Assembly: GCA_009829735.1 (NCBI GenBank)
Contig: CM020620.1
Location: 19,690,020 to 19,754,019, forward strand
Source: Pyropia yezoensis
Taxonomy: Eukaryota; Rhodophyta; Bangiophyceae; Bangiales; Bangiaceae
Length of the DNA stretch: 64,000 bases
Direction: 5' to 3'
Shown: piece by piece, positions 50,805 through 62,659 of the stretch
How positions within the stretch are numbered: the stretch's first letter is position 1
Layout of the letters: each line of letters opens with the position of its first letter
Translations under genes and position numbers: made by a program
Notes under the pieces: generated by a model
What the model saw: only the letters and a program-made list of their open reading frames with translations
The model's database searches: none
Told to the model about the DNA's origin: nothing

Positions 50805-53800
50805 CGCAAGGCGTGCTGCAGCTACACTTACAGGGCGCACAAACGAATAGCGGGCGAGAGAAGCGTGGGTCACGATTGTCAGTCGGCATGTACTAAAGAA
50901 GAAAATCCATGGAAGCATCCCCGCCCTGAATCAGGAGAAGTGGCCGGAAGCGAAGCTCTGCTGACCTTTTGTGGCTCTGTAAGTATTTCTGACGACTCAT
51001 GCTTGCTCGCGTTCGCGTTTGGCCGATACGCATACAGTGCAACCACTCACTTGGCCGCCCCGCAGTTGTGTTAAAAACAGCCACGGCGTACCTACCTGAA
51101 CTGTTTTTTATCAGAAGCTGAAGTTTTCTTGCTGTCAGAAGCCCCATTCCAGGAGGTCTCGGCATAACCACTGGTTTCCGTGGAGGTGTGAGAAAATGCA
51201 AGGGCGATTCCAGCCTGTGGGGGCACGTCGGTCGGGGAGTCGGTCCCACTGGCCACTCTGATTGGCTGAGAGCCTCTCAGAGCGACAGTTTCAATCCCTT
51301 AGAAGATATTTTAGAAATCAGCAAGACCCGTATGTGCAGCTCGACCAGCCCTCTCTTGCCTTGCTCCTTCTTCCCTTGTCCCTTCTCTTGGTCATCGCTC
51401 GCCGCGCTTTCTCTTCATACATAAATGTGACGTACGTTCTAGCGAAACGCAGACAGTGTCGAGCACGATAGGTAGATAGGATCGCGGTGGAGTTTGAACT
51501 TTCCATTGAATAAAAATGTTCCAACCAAGGTACCGGAATTAACACTGCACTCAACAGCTGCACGCGAAGCGTCAGTCGGCCATATCGAGTGTCAAAATTT
51601 GACGGAAGAGCATGCAATATGACGCTCGGTGCTGATGTAGCGAAGTACTCAGAAAATCATGTGAGCTTGGTTCTTTCACTCTCCCACATGTACACCGCGC
51701 TCAGAAATGTCAATTAAAGCAAATGTCGCCAAGCCATCAATAACCTAACAAACGAAAAAGAGCAATAGATAACAGAGATATGGTTGAGTTCTGAATTATG
51801 TCATGGGGGACAGACACTCGCTCTCTGTGACTGACTCTCAGCCAATCTGATACGCCGCTGGGACGGACTCCAGGGCCGATGTGCCCACACAGGCTGGAAT
51901 CGCCTATACATTTCTTCACATCTCTGGGGAGCCAAGTGATTCGGCCAAGATCTCCGAATAAAGTGCTCCTGACAGTGCTAAAATCAAGCCTCTGGGGAGA
52001 CATATCTAGTGAGCAACAATTGAGGTACTTTCCGGCCTGGCATATGACACATGATCATGTTGTCAAGCAGGTGCTGGCGCTGTTCAGCCATTGCGGTGTC
52101 CGTCAGTCTCAGAAACTGACTCTATGCCTCAGTCTCAGGTCACCAGGACGAGATTCAGCGAGCAGCCGTAGTACGGCGAAAAGTCCTCACATCTGTAAGA
52201 CAAATTAATGAATGATCGTTCATGAAGAAGCTACAAAAGAGTTCCATGAGACCATGAGATAATCGATCAGAAACACAGTTCTGGTACTGCTCTACGGCTG
52301 GCCTGAAAAACAATGATGTACGAAAGCTTGATTCGCCGAGGGAAAGATTCCTAAGAAAGCTCCGAATACTGCATGAAAAATTGCTTTATAAAGACAGCCT
52401 TAAAGTGTTTGTAAGCAGTAACCGCGGAACAATGTACACCCGCAAGTTTAGGGATTATTGCGGGACAGTAAGGTATATGTTAAGGGAATTTACTGAATTC
52501 TGAAATCTGTCTTGGTGAGCCGAGACTGACTCTCTCAGTCAGGATCTGTCAGCCAATGAGATACGCCGCTGGGAACGACTCTCAGGCCGATGTGCCTCCA
52601 TCAGCTGGAATTGCCTCTACTTCTCTTCACATCTCCGGAAAATCCAGTAGTTCTGCCAAGATCTCCCGGGAGAGTGTTCCTGACAGTAGAAAACTTCAAG
52701 CTTCTGAGAAGAACTTGTGATAAGCAGTTGCTGCCCTCTCCGGCCCGGCGTACGACAACATGACTGGGTTGTCAGGCCTCTGATAGCGCTGTACAGCAAA
52801 TGCGGTGCCCATAAAGTTCAGAATTGACTTAATGCCTCGGTCTCGGGTCAGCAGGAATGAATTCAACAAGCAGGAATAGTCCCACTCACGTATTTTTTAT
52901 CATATTATGTGGTGAACATGAGCGACTGAGAATTAATGGGATTGTTCACATGTCGCCGACTTCATGTCGGGATAAATGAGCTCAGGCGTGATGCAGAGAG
53001 GATCTTGGAGCAAGGAGTATCTGTGTAGTATTGAATCCTGGCTATCTATGCATGTTGTAGTACCCGTGCGCTGCGTTATGACAGGAACGACTGAGACAGA
53101 CACGGTTTTTTTGGAAAGAAGGTCACTGTTCCTGGCCGTAATTCCATCTTCAAACTACTGCTCTCCGCTTTTTCTTGCCCAAGGCGCCGTGTTCGACAAG
53201 CCAAATGTGCATGCATGTCCTTACAATGAGAAAGTGCACGACATACCTATTCAGCGACAGAAGCATGCACATAGTGCTTGCTGATGACAGTGCCGTGGTC
53301 AATGAGGTGGTGCGCCCAAGCTGATCTGATCCACTGCAGTGCCATGTTAGAGAGTCCTCGGCAGCGAGGTGAGTCTGGGAGGCAGTGAAGACAGGGTCAT
53401 TGACCACCTCCTGTAATTGCAATAAATCGGTCGATACATGATGAAAACCTATACAGTGTTCCGGACAGCAAAAATCATCAAGCTGTTGAGAAGAAGTAGT
53501 GAGAAACAGTCGCCGCTCTCTTTGGCCCAGCACTGACTCCACGTCACAGTCTCTGGTCACCAGGACCGGCTTCAGCAAGGAGAAATCGTTTGGGATAAGA
53601 CTTCTCTGCGTTTCTGCCGCATGGTTTACATGAACACTTCTTGAATTCTTCTTCATCTTCGGCAAATAAACTGTGAGGCATCAATACCGGGGTATCAGTC
53701 TCGTACCCTGTAATGGGTCGGAGTCACTGGAGTCTCTGAACAGCCAGTTTTATATCTTCAGTTTTCTTCTTGTCGTTAGAGCGGTCCCGGCGCTGAGATA

Positions 53801-53810
53801 TTTCTTTTCA
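50805..53810. repeat. Diverged tandem duplication, copy 2, with two inverted insertions
   Basis: This is collinear with copy 1 but carries two extra segments in reverse orientation (about 51778-51990 and 52510-52700). Each reads, in reverse complement, like the block at 51140-51290 (for example GGCTGGAATCGCCTATACAT). So the same sub-repeat is present here three times in both orientations, plus once in copy 1. Confidence 0.6.
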
Positions 53811-54976
53811 CTCGCAGGAGCGACTTTCCCGCTGGAGCTTCCACGACGGACATGTGCTGAACGTGCGTCAACTGCTCCGTACGAGCACCACGGTGTGTGT
53901 GTGATCGATTCCACTTTACATGGCTGCCACAATCATAACTACTCGCAGTCACACCCCGACTGGGTTCCGATATTTTTTTCTCGAGAACATTATCTGTCCT
54001 TTCCAACGGACTCGAGGAAAGTGTCTAGTCCCACAGAATCCTGGAGGACTACTTCCCCGACCATTCGTTGGTTTTGCAGTACTAGAGATCGCGCTTCCGA
54101 CACCAGTTTGCCAGTTTCTTCGCCGTTTGGGACCACGGTGCGTTTGTTCAGACGCACTTATAGGCGCCAATGCCATGATTGTAGCTTAGGGTGAAACGGG
54201 AGTATATCAACTCTCCAGACACAGCAGATTGCGTCGCGAACGGCAATCTGTTCGCTTCCGATGGAAGCTGACCCGGTCCCGAATAACTTCGAAGACCCAA
54301 TTTGGCCCATTGCGGACGAGAGCAACTGTCGGATTTTCAAGACTGTGCCAGCCATTGATTGAGCCGGACACTGTCCAGCCCATGGGATGTTGTGCAGCAA
54401 CGTTCTTGTTCTAGTCCACATCGTTTATGATTAGGAAAACCTCAGTGCTTTTATTTGAGACTTTCAGCAGATACAGATCTCGTTACAGATCTCGGCATTT
54501 TCTCGGTGACGTGGCAACAGGATTCCCTTACCGAGCTTTTAGCGCTCGGACCTTCAGCAGGTAGCAAACCTCGCTACGGAAAGGTCGACCTGCAGTCCAC
54601 AGAAATTATTGAACTCGTGGTGGGGTGTCGGCGTTCTTTGCCGCGGATGGGTGTAGGTGCACCTGGGCAGCGGGGGGGGCTGGATGGAAGGGAGGAAAAT
54701 TGTACTATTACTCGTCCGCCAAAAAGGATACATGCCAAGAGTCACCTCTCCGCCCCGATGCCTCGCCATCCGCGAGCGAGGCGAAACTTGTCTTAAATCT
54801 GCAGACTACCTCGCAGTCTCTATGCACATGAGTGGGCCCCCCAGCCTAACCATTGTCCTGTGCGCCCCTGGGGGGAGACGGCTGTGATTAGGACCGGAGC
54901 CGAGAGAGAAATTTTCAGAAAATATTGCTCCTCGAGCAATGAGCCACCGGGGCATGTCCTAATCCTACCTTGGACT
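53811..54976. other. No supportable gene
   Basis: Intermediate GC, short frames only. A splice-acceptor-like TTTCTTTTCACTCGCAG at about 53802-53818 is followed by a weakly protein-like stretch, but nothing recognisable. Confidence 0.35.
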
Positions 54977-55321
54977 TAGGGTTGTGCAACACGCCCCTTG
55001 TTGCCAGGCATGTCGACGTGACACGCTACAACACGGCACAACACGTCTTCTCGCGCCGACCACGCCCAACACGCCCGAAGTGACCCCCCTACATTTGGCC
55101 AACTAACTCTAATTGATGTCCCTTTTGCTGATTGAGCGAATTATTCTGGCCTCATGCGACACAGAAGGACAACTCTCGCCCAATCTGTCGCATCAAAACT
55201 CTCACACGCCCCAACACGCCCTTCTAATTGGCGGGCGTGTCGGCGTAAAACGCCTAAAACACGATTTAGACTATTCTGGGGCGTGTTTGTGTAAACGCCC
55301 CAGGCGTGTTGCACATCCCTA
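54977..55321. mobile_element. hAT-like MITE, 345 bp
   Basis: The ends are TAGGGTTGTGCAACACGCC and, inverted, GGCGTGTTGCACATCCCTA: a terminal inverted repeat of the TAGGG(A/T)TGTGCAA type seen in hAT transposons. The flanking 8-mers CTTGGACT and CTTAGACA share 6 of 8 bases, consistent with an aged 8-bp target duplication. Interior AACACGCC-like motifs recur in both orientations, like hAT subterminal transposase-binding sites. No coding capacity. Confidence 0.7.
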
Positions 55322-57579
55322 CTTAGACAGGGGCGGGGTTCGACTTTCGCTCGCCGGGCCGAACACGGGGACCCATGTTTTTCAGGAAGAATTGTGGGAC
55401 CTGGGTTAACGTGGAGGGTGATTTTTTTTCAGGGAAGTGCTGAGGGGCCTGATAAATTGCAGGGGTGCTTCTCATTGGTGCGACGGCAATTGGTGGATCT
55501 GCATGGTAATTTGTGCCAAGAAAAGCTCGCAAAAGATACTCCTGTAACTGTTTTGCATGGTGCTTGTGGCAATCCCAGAATCTGCACAGACAGTTTCTCA
55601 AGAACATCGTCACGACTCTTCTAAGTCGGTCAATATCATTGTCCAGGAAGCGCAAAAAACATCTGAGAAAGGTAGCAGGTTCGCGGAAAACACGCATTGA
55701 TGGCACTTAAATCTGACCTATCCTTTTCGGCTCGCAGATATTTTGTTCTTAATGTTGTATCATTTAAAAGCTATGGTTTCACATACTTCTATTGTGCATA
55801 AAATTGAGACAGTTTAATGATCAGGTTTTTCATAGTGCACATATGACGTAAAGCATGCCTGATATATTTGTACTAAAGGTCTATCTCATTTATTACGGCT
55901 CGCGGCCAAGGTCCATCTTCACTGACGCGCACTTTCGAAGCCACGTACCCCAATGAGGAAAACACAGCTGCAGTAGAGAGAGCAGCTCACGGACTGTCGT
56001 TTGGCGTCAAGACATTGCTCATCAGGGTCATCCTCGACCGCATCATGGCTGAAGCCAAAAGTATTGGGTCCAGTCTTTCAGGGCTTCTCAGACCTCTCTG
56101 TGCTCTCAAGGAGACAGGGAGAGAGCCGTCTGCGACTTCTTCGCGCGTGAAGGTCGCATTCTGCATGCTTCACAAGTAGGGTCACAAAAAACCGACCAAA
56201 CAATGCGTGCACTAGTAGATATCTAGGATGTCGAAACGTGAAGCGTCCGCCAGTTGCCACTTTGAACACTATAGCGTGCGCTTCTTTCGAGCTCTCTTCG
56301 CTCTCGCACAGGGGCTTTCGGAGACTCTTCATTATTTTTCTTATGTCCGCTGCACAAGTGGGAAAACGATGGACCGGCTTCCAGCGTGGAGTCGCATGCG
56401 TACGGCCGGGAAAAGAAATCTCACGTGGCTTATTATATGAGATAGACCTTTAGTTTTGCAGTTCTCTGAAATTTGTCTCATGGCGACAGCAGCAACAGCG
56501 CCACAACAGGACAATAGGAATGCGTTGTTGTTGAACTGACGCACTCCTGTCGCCGACACTATGCACGAGAATCTACATATATAAACACTGTTTGCATTTA
56601 ACGAGTACTCTACCTGCTTTCGCGACAACTTCGTGACTCGGCTAGGGAGATGACACGTAGTGGGGTTGCTCCTGTCCGCCCACAATTGGTTCCCCGCTCG
56701 TGTGAAGGGGTAGCCCGCAGTCACACCTAGTTAAGGTGTGAATCTTGGGTTTTCATTACACCCTCTTTTCATGCCTACGTGGACCCCTCTCAGTGGCTCA
56801 GAGAAAGTTGGTGATAAAAGGCTTGTTACCAATTATGTCCCTACGCCACAGGGCCCATCCGAGGGGTGCCGTCGCAGCGCGCACCAGCCGGCGTGCGGAG
56901 CGCCGCGAGCCGGCCCAGGTCTCCAACCCAACGTCGACAGCCGACCACACAATCTTGCGCGCATCGCACGGCGCCCGCTTCGTCCTCACCACGTTCGGCG
57001 GCTGCAATTTCCATCCCCATCTCTCACCACTTCCCAAATTTTACATTCCCACCCTATCCGCGCTCCACATCCCCTCTCGCGGCACCCGCACGCATCCCTT
57101 ACAGCCCGAATAGTGTGTTCATGGAGGCTGATGACTCTGCACCCTCGTCATAACTTCCAAGGTGAGCCATTCACTCGGCTCGTTGATGGGGGGTTGCATG
57201 TTCATCTCTATCTATCTACATCTACATACGTGCGCGTTCTTCTTGTTCCATAGATTGCTGACACGCTGGGCGCTTTGCTCCGATTTTTTTTTTCTATTAT
57301 GTTTGTACAGCTTGACCCTCGGCAGATGTTATTGGGGTGTTCCCCGACAGATTCCATTCTTTTTTTTTTTGTCCGTTTTGCGCTGGCTTCTTCCTGAAGA
57401 ATAGACAGGGCCTATCGGCCTGGCTATCAGCTGATGATGGAAATGTGCGGACGGCCTCGGCCTCCGTCGTGGCCGCCCTGCCCATTGAAAAATGCAAAAG
57501 GAACATGGGGGTGGACAGTGTGGGAATGCCCGCAGGGGCCTGTGAGAGGTGCTGCCGCTCTCACAGGGGCATGTGAGAG
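55322..57579. other. No supportable gene; low-GC spacer
   Basis: Frames are short on both strands. T-rich stretches followed by AG (for example about 57275-57395) and a GTGAGCC at 57163 could be introns of a 5' extension of the transposase gene. At 57536-57597 a roughly 31-bp direct repeat (GTGAGAGGTGCTGCCGCTC twice) is seen. Confidence 0.35.
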
Positions 57580-59700
57580 GTGCTGCCGCTCCGGGTTGCG
57601 CTCCTCTGCCCCCCTTGGGCCCCGTCCCCACCTGCACCAATCCCATTTCACACAGATTCCCCGGCTTCCGCCTCCTACCCTCCCTCTTGCGCTGATTGTG
57701 CGCCGTCAGCACGCAAAATTCAAACGCTGCAAGGCCAGGTTGCTCGCCTAGAGCGCCTGTTGGTGCTGGAGCGCGCAGGGGCAGACGCGCTGGAGCAGCA
57801 AGTGGCGGTCGCACTGTCTGTGTCGACCCCTTCAGCGTTAAGCGCAAGAATGTCGACAGGTGACGGAGGCGAATACAATCGTTTGCCTATTGTCATTCAA
57901 TTTCTGAAGGAATTGAAGTCTAGCAAGTATTCGAGTGAGGCGAACTTACCTCACCTGCAATTGACTGCGGCGACGGTTATGCAGTGGACGACTCTCAATG
58001 AGATTTGGGTCAAGCGTCGCAATGGGCGCCTCATCCACTATGTGAAGGTAATTGTGCCGCAAGAAGCCAAGTTCAAAACGCGCCTAGCGTATGAGCGCCT
58101 GAAGCAGCGAGCCCTCCATGCTGGTGGGGTACCTGACGCTTCCGTCTTTCTCAAAGCACGCAAGACAAGAAAGCGTCTCCCTGCTCATCTCCCTGTGGGC
58201 AAGCATGTAGGGACGATTGCCGACAATGGGATCAGCTCCACCCAGTACAAAAAGATTCGCAGAGGCTTTGGAGGCTCTGAGAGCGGACTGGCAAGCCTTC
58301 CTGCCATTCGCGCGAAGAGACGCAGGCTAGAGACCTTGGAGTCGAAGATAGTCGGAGTAAACACCTCTGGCGCCCATCTGGAGGGTCTTCGAGACGCGGT
58401 GCAAGAAAAAGTTGCAGCGTTATGGGACGCTCGTGCATTCGTTGAGAGGCTTCAATCGGACAAGGACTTCAAGCCTATCAAACCGAACGACGACTTCGTG
58501 GTGCGAGAACAAGGAGAGGAAAGTGTATGGTCGCACAGCCATCCTGCCAGTGTGAAAAGCATCTAGTTGACGTTTGGAATCGACAAGGGCAGCGACCCAA
58601 GTTCAGTCAAGATTGTTGTCGGCGTCATCAACCAACTGCAGCCGAACAATTTGGGCAACACTATCCTGGTGGCAGTTTGTCCAGCGGGCAAAGACAAGCA
58701 GGAACAGGTGTCCTAAGTGCTGAACAGCCACCTTCAGCAACTGGAGTTGCTGTTGAAGGATGCGGTAATGGTCAGGGGATGCCGACGCGCAGTGCGACTC
58801 TTTGTTTCAGGGGACTACGAGGCGCTCTGTACCCTGCATGGTCACAAAGGCCCTAGTGCCACAATGCCTTGCCTTTGGTGCTGCAGTACCAAGGCTCCAA
58901 GCGCGGCAGACGCCGTTCTGGATGAAAAGTACGGGACACTGCAAGACGTGGAGGGTGACCGACACCAGCGTTCGAGCTCCCACCTGCTGGAAATCGAAGC
59001 AGCTCACGGGGGACCGGCGCCATCACCTCCGGAGCAGCACGTGTCCGAGCATTTGCCTATTGAACGAATGCCGCTGCTGAAGAGTGACCCGTAACAAGTT
59101 GAGCCGATTCCTCTGCACCTCACGCTTGGTGAAAATCTGCGTTTTCTACAATTGTGTGTGGTGGTCGTGATTATGTGCCGAAGTGAGGACGAAGGCAAGA
59201 CGTACGCCCTTGGACTGGCAGACGCGTTGAGGCGGTATGTGCGCGCTCTTTCCGTTCCATATCACGGGGGCGTCTTCATGGGCAGAGGTTGTCACACGAT
59301 CGCGTCAAGGAAGGAGGTCATGACTCGTACGCTGCTGTGAATCTTGCCTGCATCGAACTACGAGGCGGTTAAGATGGTCGGGGTCCTTAAGGACGTAATC
59401 AGGACGACGCTGAACAGGGCTGAGATGATCGGCGAGGAGGAGGCAAAAGCCTTTCGATCGAACACGCGCACCCTCGTGGCATGGTTGAAGAACAAGTTCC
59501 CCTGGTTCAAAATCTCTCCCACGATGCACGTCCTCCTCGTCCATGCACCTGACTTTTTGGACCGGTTTGAGAGTCTGGAGCTGTATATCGAGCAAGGTAA
59601 CGAGGCCTGGCATGGTCATTACAATCAGAACGCGAAGCAGTATACGGCTTCTGATGTTCAGTCCGCCGCCAACTTGGTGCGTGCCAAAGCACTTGCTTGA
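57580..59700 (+). pseudogene. DDE transposase (RAG1/CMC-like layout), one frame with four stops
   Basis: A single reading frame spans about 707 codons with no shift, but carries TAG 58564, TAA 58714, TAA 59092 and TGA 59338. The N-terminal part has a coiled coil (RKIQTLQGQVARLERLLVLE) and a basic region. The catalytic part shows LTFGIDKGSDPSSVKIVV (first Asp, GAC 58582), RLFVSGDYEALCTLHG (second Asp, 58813), a PCLWC zinc motif (58867-58881), PYHGGVFMGRGCH, then KISPTMHVLLVHAPDF and YIEQGNEAWHGHYNQ (Glu 59602). Asp-Asp-CxxC-His-Glu in this order, with Glu far downstream on a helix, is the arrangement of transposases such as Transib/RAG1, CMC and hAT. The exact superfamily is not assigned. It ends right at the LTR at 59702, so its own C-terminus may be cut. 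Confidence 0.65.
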
Positions 59701-59701
59701 G

Positions 59702-60550
59702 TGTAAGGATTTCCCCCCTAACCCCATGCCTCATACCTAAGGGATACCGTCTGGGACCTCTCCTTACAGATCCTGCCGAACCAACTCCTGGCAACATGGA
59801 TCAGTTCCTTGTATTGTGGGGCATGACGCGGTGTACCTTCCAGACTCATGATGAGTCAGCCGCTGTCTCACGGTGTCTGCTGGCCGCACGACAGCGGCCA
59901 TTGACAACGCATCATGGCCTGTCGAAAGGCGCCACCGTCAGCAGCCATGACGAGCCACATCTGCCACAGCTGGCGAGTCCGTTAGAATGTTCTCGCTGCA
60001 GCATTACAGCGATGTGATTGGCTAGCCGGCTGGCCAATTCGGTCGACTCGATCGAACCGTGCTTACACGCCTCTCGGACCTTCGAACCGACTGGCGTCTG
60101 GGGCCGGCTGGGGCAGCGCACTAGGCGCCGCACGCCGGACCCCCTCGTTTGGGGCAAACTGGGGCTGCTCTCCTTTAGTGTGCACGCCCGCTCATGCTTT
60201 GCTCTGAGAGCCATGCTTTGTTTTTGGGCCGTTTTGTGCCTACCGGTGACGCGACGGGGAAGCGCATGCTTTGGGGCACCTCGGGTGCCCCGACGCGAGT
60301 ATATAGTGCGTGGGTGTCGGCGCCACAGGGGGAGACCGGAGCGGCAACCACAGACACAGACCAAAGACGACCTTAACCCTTTGAGCCCCCCTCGATCACC
60401 ACCGACGTCGCGCCATCCTCTTCCCCAGACCCACCACCGTCACCACCCCCATCCTGTTCCCTGCACCCTGTCACCCTATTGGCTGGTACAGGTCCCTGAC
60501 ACCCATCACGAGTACGTTGAGGGCTGCCCAAGTGTGGGTGGTTCCTCACA
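59702..60550 (+). repeat. Third copy of the chromovirus LTR, opposite orientation
   Basis: Plus-strand TGTAAGGATTTCCCCCCTAA to GTGGGTGGTTCCTCACA, the same sequence as the minus strand of the LTRs at 32291 and 38898, with visibly more substitutions. The TATA box is near 60298-60310. The flanks (TTGAG left, GTATC right) do not match, so it is not a simple solo LTR with target duplication. The right side abuts a truncated gag of another element. Confidence 0.88.
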
Positions 60551-60828
60551 GTATCCAACCCGGAGAACCGTGCTTCGATGCGCGCCAACGATGCCATCAC
60601 GGAATCCCCTGGTGACGGTGGAGGCGGAGTAATTTCTGACGACGAGAGGCGAGGCGGGCCCCCGACTCCTGCCTTCCGTGCCATCCCGAACGTCGATCCG
60701 GCACCGGATGGCAGCGGCTTCTCGTTTGTGTCGTTCGGAGTCCCGGTTCCGGGTCCCGAGGTCTCCTCCGGGGTCGGTGTCGACCCCGGTCCGTCATCTT
60801 TCTCGTTCCTTGCCCATTGCGTAGACAT
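60551..60828 (-). CDS. Truncated gag N-terminus of a second LTR retrotransposon
   Basis: ATG 60828-60826 starts MSTQWARNEKDDGPGSTPTP. Disordered Pro/Gly/Ser sequence follows, then PGDSVMASLARIEARFSGLD, where it is broken by the chromovirus LTR at 60550. Its position downstream of an LTR and primer-binding site on the same strand identifies it as a probable gag start; the sequence itself shows no capsid domain. Confidence 0.5.
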
Positions 60829-61392
60829 AGTCTCAATCAGTTAACCGACGCAACGGTCACCACAAAATAAATCGCGAAAGGGTAGAATAGGAGACGTACC
60901 AACTCAACACGTTCAATCAGATCGTAACACCAAGGATACAAGAAAGGGACCGTCTCCTTATCCGTGTGCTAGGGCCGAAGACGGCGCCACCAGAAGGGTG
61001 ACGGAAGCCCGTTCCCTGCTTCTCCACCAATGTAGCAAAATAGGGATCCGTTATCCGTCCAATCTCAGGGAACCCTCACCAGGGGGTATCGGCACCAGAG
61101 TCAGCGGGAGTCCATGGTTTCCGTCCTTGAAGCGCAAGCCACGGGACCAAGATGGAAGCCCAAATGGGAGGGGTTTGTTGTTCTACCATTGCCGGCGGTG
61201 GATCCGCCGCCGGCCCCTCGTTACTTACCCGCGGATACACTCGCTACATACCCTCCACCCCAAGATGCAAGTCCCTCTCGCCTTACGTAACCCGTAGATA
61301 CCGTAACCATAATGAACCTCCAAACACGAAGCTAAGTATGAGAAGTAGTCCCCCTATGTAAGGGTCGCAATACGGGTTCCCATATTGGTACA
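60551..61392 (-). mobile_element. 5' end of a second, smaller-LTR retrotransposon
   Basis: In the minus direction: a 362-bp LTR-like segment (61392 to 61031, ends TGTA and TACA), one spacer base, a primer-binding-site-like TGGTGGAGAAGCAGGGA (61029-61013), a leader, and the gag start at 60828. The rest of the element is missing, replaced by the chromovirus LTR. Confidence 0.55.
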
Positions 61393-62140
61393 GAAAGGCA
61401 CCGACGCGCCACGCCGTCAGCCGCACCGTCGGGCGGCTGACAGGCGAGCATGGGGGGACGACCCCTCAGGAGGTCGTCGATGGGAGAAGCCACGAACAGC
61501 ATGGTGAGCGAACGCACTGTGGGAGGGGGAAGAGGAGGGATGGAAGGCGGTGATGGGGCGGGTGGCAGGGCGGCGGGGGCGAGGCAGCGGGGTGAAGAGA
61601 AATCGCGCTCGCGCCGGCGCTGGCTGCTTTCGCCTTCACGCGGCATCCCAGCCAGCCAGCCCACCCCGCCCTCTTCTTGACCCCGGCGGCACGGAATCAT
61701 GCCCGCCGCGGCGGCGCCCTCAGAAGTTTGTTGAGGACCCCGGAAGAATGGTCCCCAGTCACGCCCCAGGCCCCGTCCGTCACCAGTGCCAGGCGGGCCT
61801 CCACACCGCCACTCGCCTTGAATGGCCACCTGGCCTGGAGGGGGGGGGGGGGGGGCCGACCAACCGCTCGCCCTGTGGGAAAAGCACCCAGGCTGCGCTG
61901 TCCGCCCTGCCTCATAGGCGAGCACTCCCCGCCGGCAATGTAGCTTGTCTGTCCCAATGAAGGGCCACTGCCCTTAAACGAGTCACACCACATGGCCCAC
62001 GTGTACCCCCAAAAAAGACCCCTGAGGCAACGATCTCTCCTACTGGGCCGCGGTTTGTGCGCACCGGTCACCCATCTATGTCTTCGTCCACTCCTCCTAT
62101 CTCACATACTGCCCCGCCAGGATCTTTTTCTTAACCTTAT
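61393..62140. other. No supportable gene
   Basis: GC-rich, with frames on both strands that lack domains; a G run lies at 61837-61857. Confidence 0.35.
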
Positions 62141-62582
62141 CATGCCGCTATCAGTGAGCCCGGAAGCGTCGCTGCAATTGCCAGTGGACCTGTTGTGGCG
62201 ACGCAGCAGGTAGCTTCTTCTTGCGGGGGCGCGGCGAGTCGGGCACTACCTCAGCGGGCTCCTCCCTCCGCGGACCCGCTACTGCGCGTCTGCGAGCTGT
62301 TTCCTGCTTTGACTGGAAAAAACCTGTTTTCTCAACTTTTGTCTCTTGTACCTGGCCTGGCTTGCAAGAGTGGTCGGAACGTGGTGAAGAATGCTGGCAC
62401 GCTCCGCACGCGCGGGCGACAGCCGTTCTTCACAGCCGACGAGGAAGACGCCATCAAAGACGCCATGGATACCTGGGCGGCCCAGGGTCTACTGCTGACC
62501 GCAGATGCCCTGCGGCTGTTGCTGACGGACTACATCAAGGCAGCGATGCACACTGAAAGAATTCCCGTAGTAGAAGGGGAAG
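62141..62582 (+). CDS. Partial transposase-like N-terminal ORF
   Basis: A frame open from a TAA just upstream (about 62132) has no ATG before VVATQQVASSCGGAA, so a 5' exon is likely. It codes LFPALTGKNLFSQLLSLVPG, then RGRQPFFTADEEDAIKDAMD and LLLTADALRLLLTDYIKAA. The pattern 'RGR-x-F-T-x-EE-x-x-I ... T-x-x-x-L-x-x-L-x-x-YI' is typical of the DNA-binding N-terminus of pogo/Tigger- and Harbinger-type eukaryotic transposases. GGTGAGG at 62581 could be a splice donor. No DDE domain follows within the window. Confidence 0.4.
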
Positions 62583-62659
62583 GTGAGGGAAGAGTAATTG
62601 TGGTCGTGCTATTTCTCTTGACACGTAGCGCACTCGGGACAGGCCCTGGATGCCTCTAG

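Noticed and set aside
47955-53810. Duplication as a pair of LTRs
   Set aside because: The repeats are about 2.85 kb apart start to start with no internal gag/pol and no TG...CA ends or target duplication; a tandem duplication explains the collinear blocks better.
59702-60550. Simple solo LTR
   Set aside because: The five bases on either side do not match, and both flanks are truncated elements, so a rearrangement is more likely.
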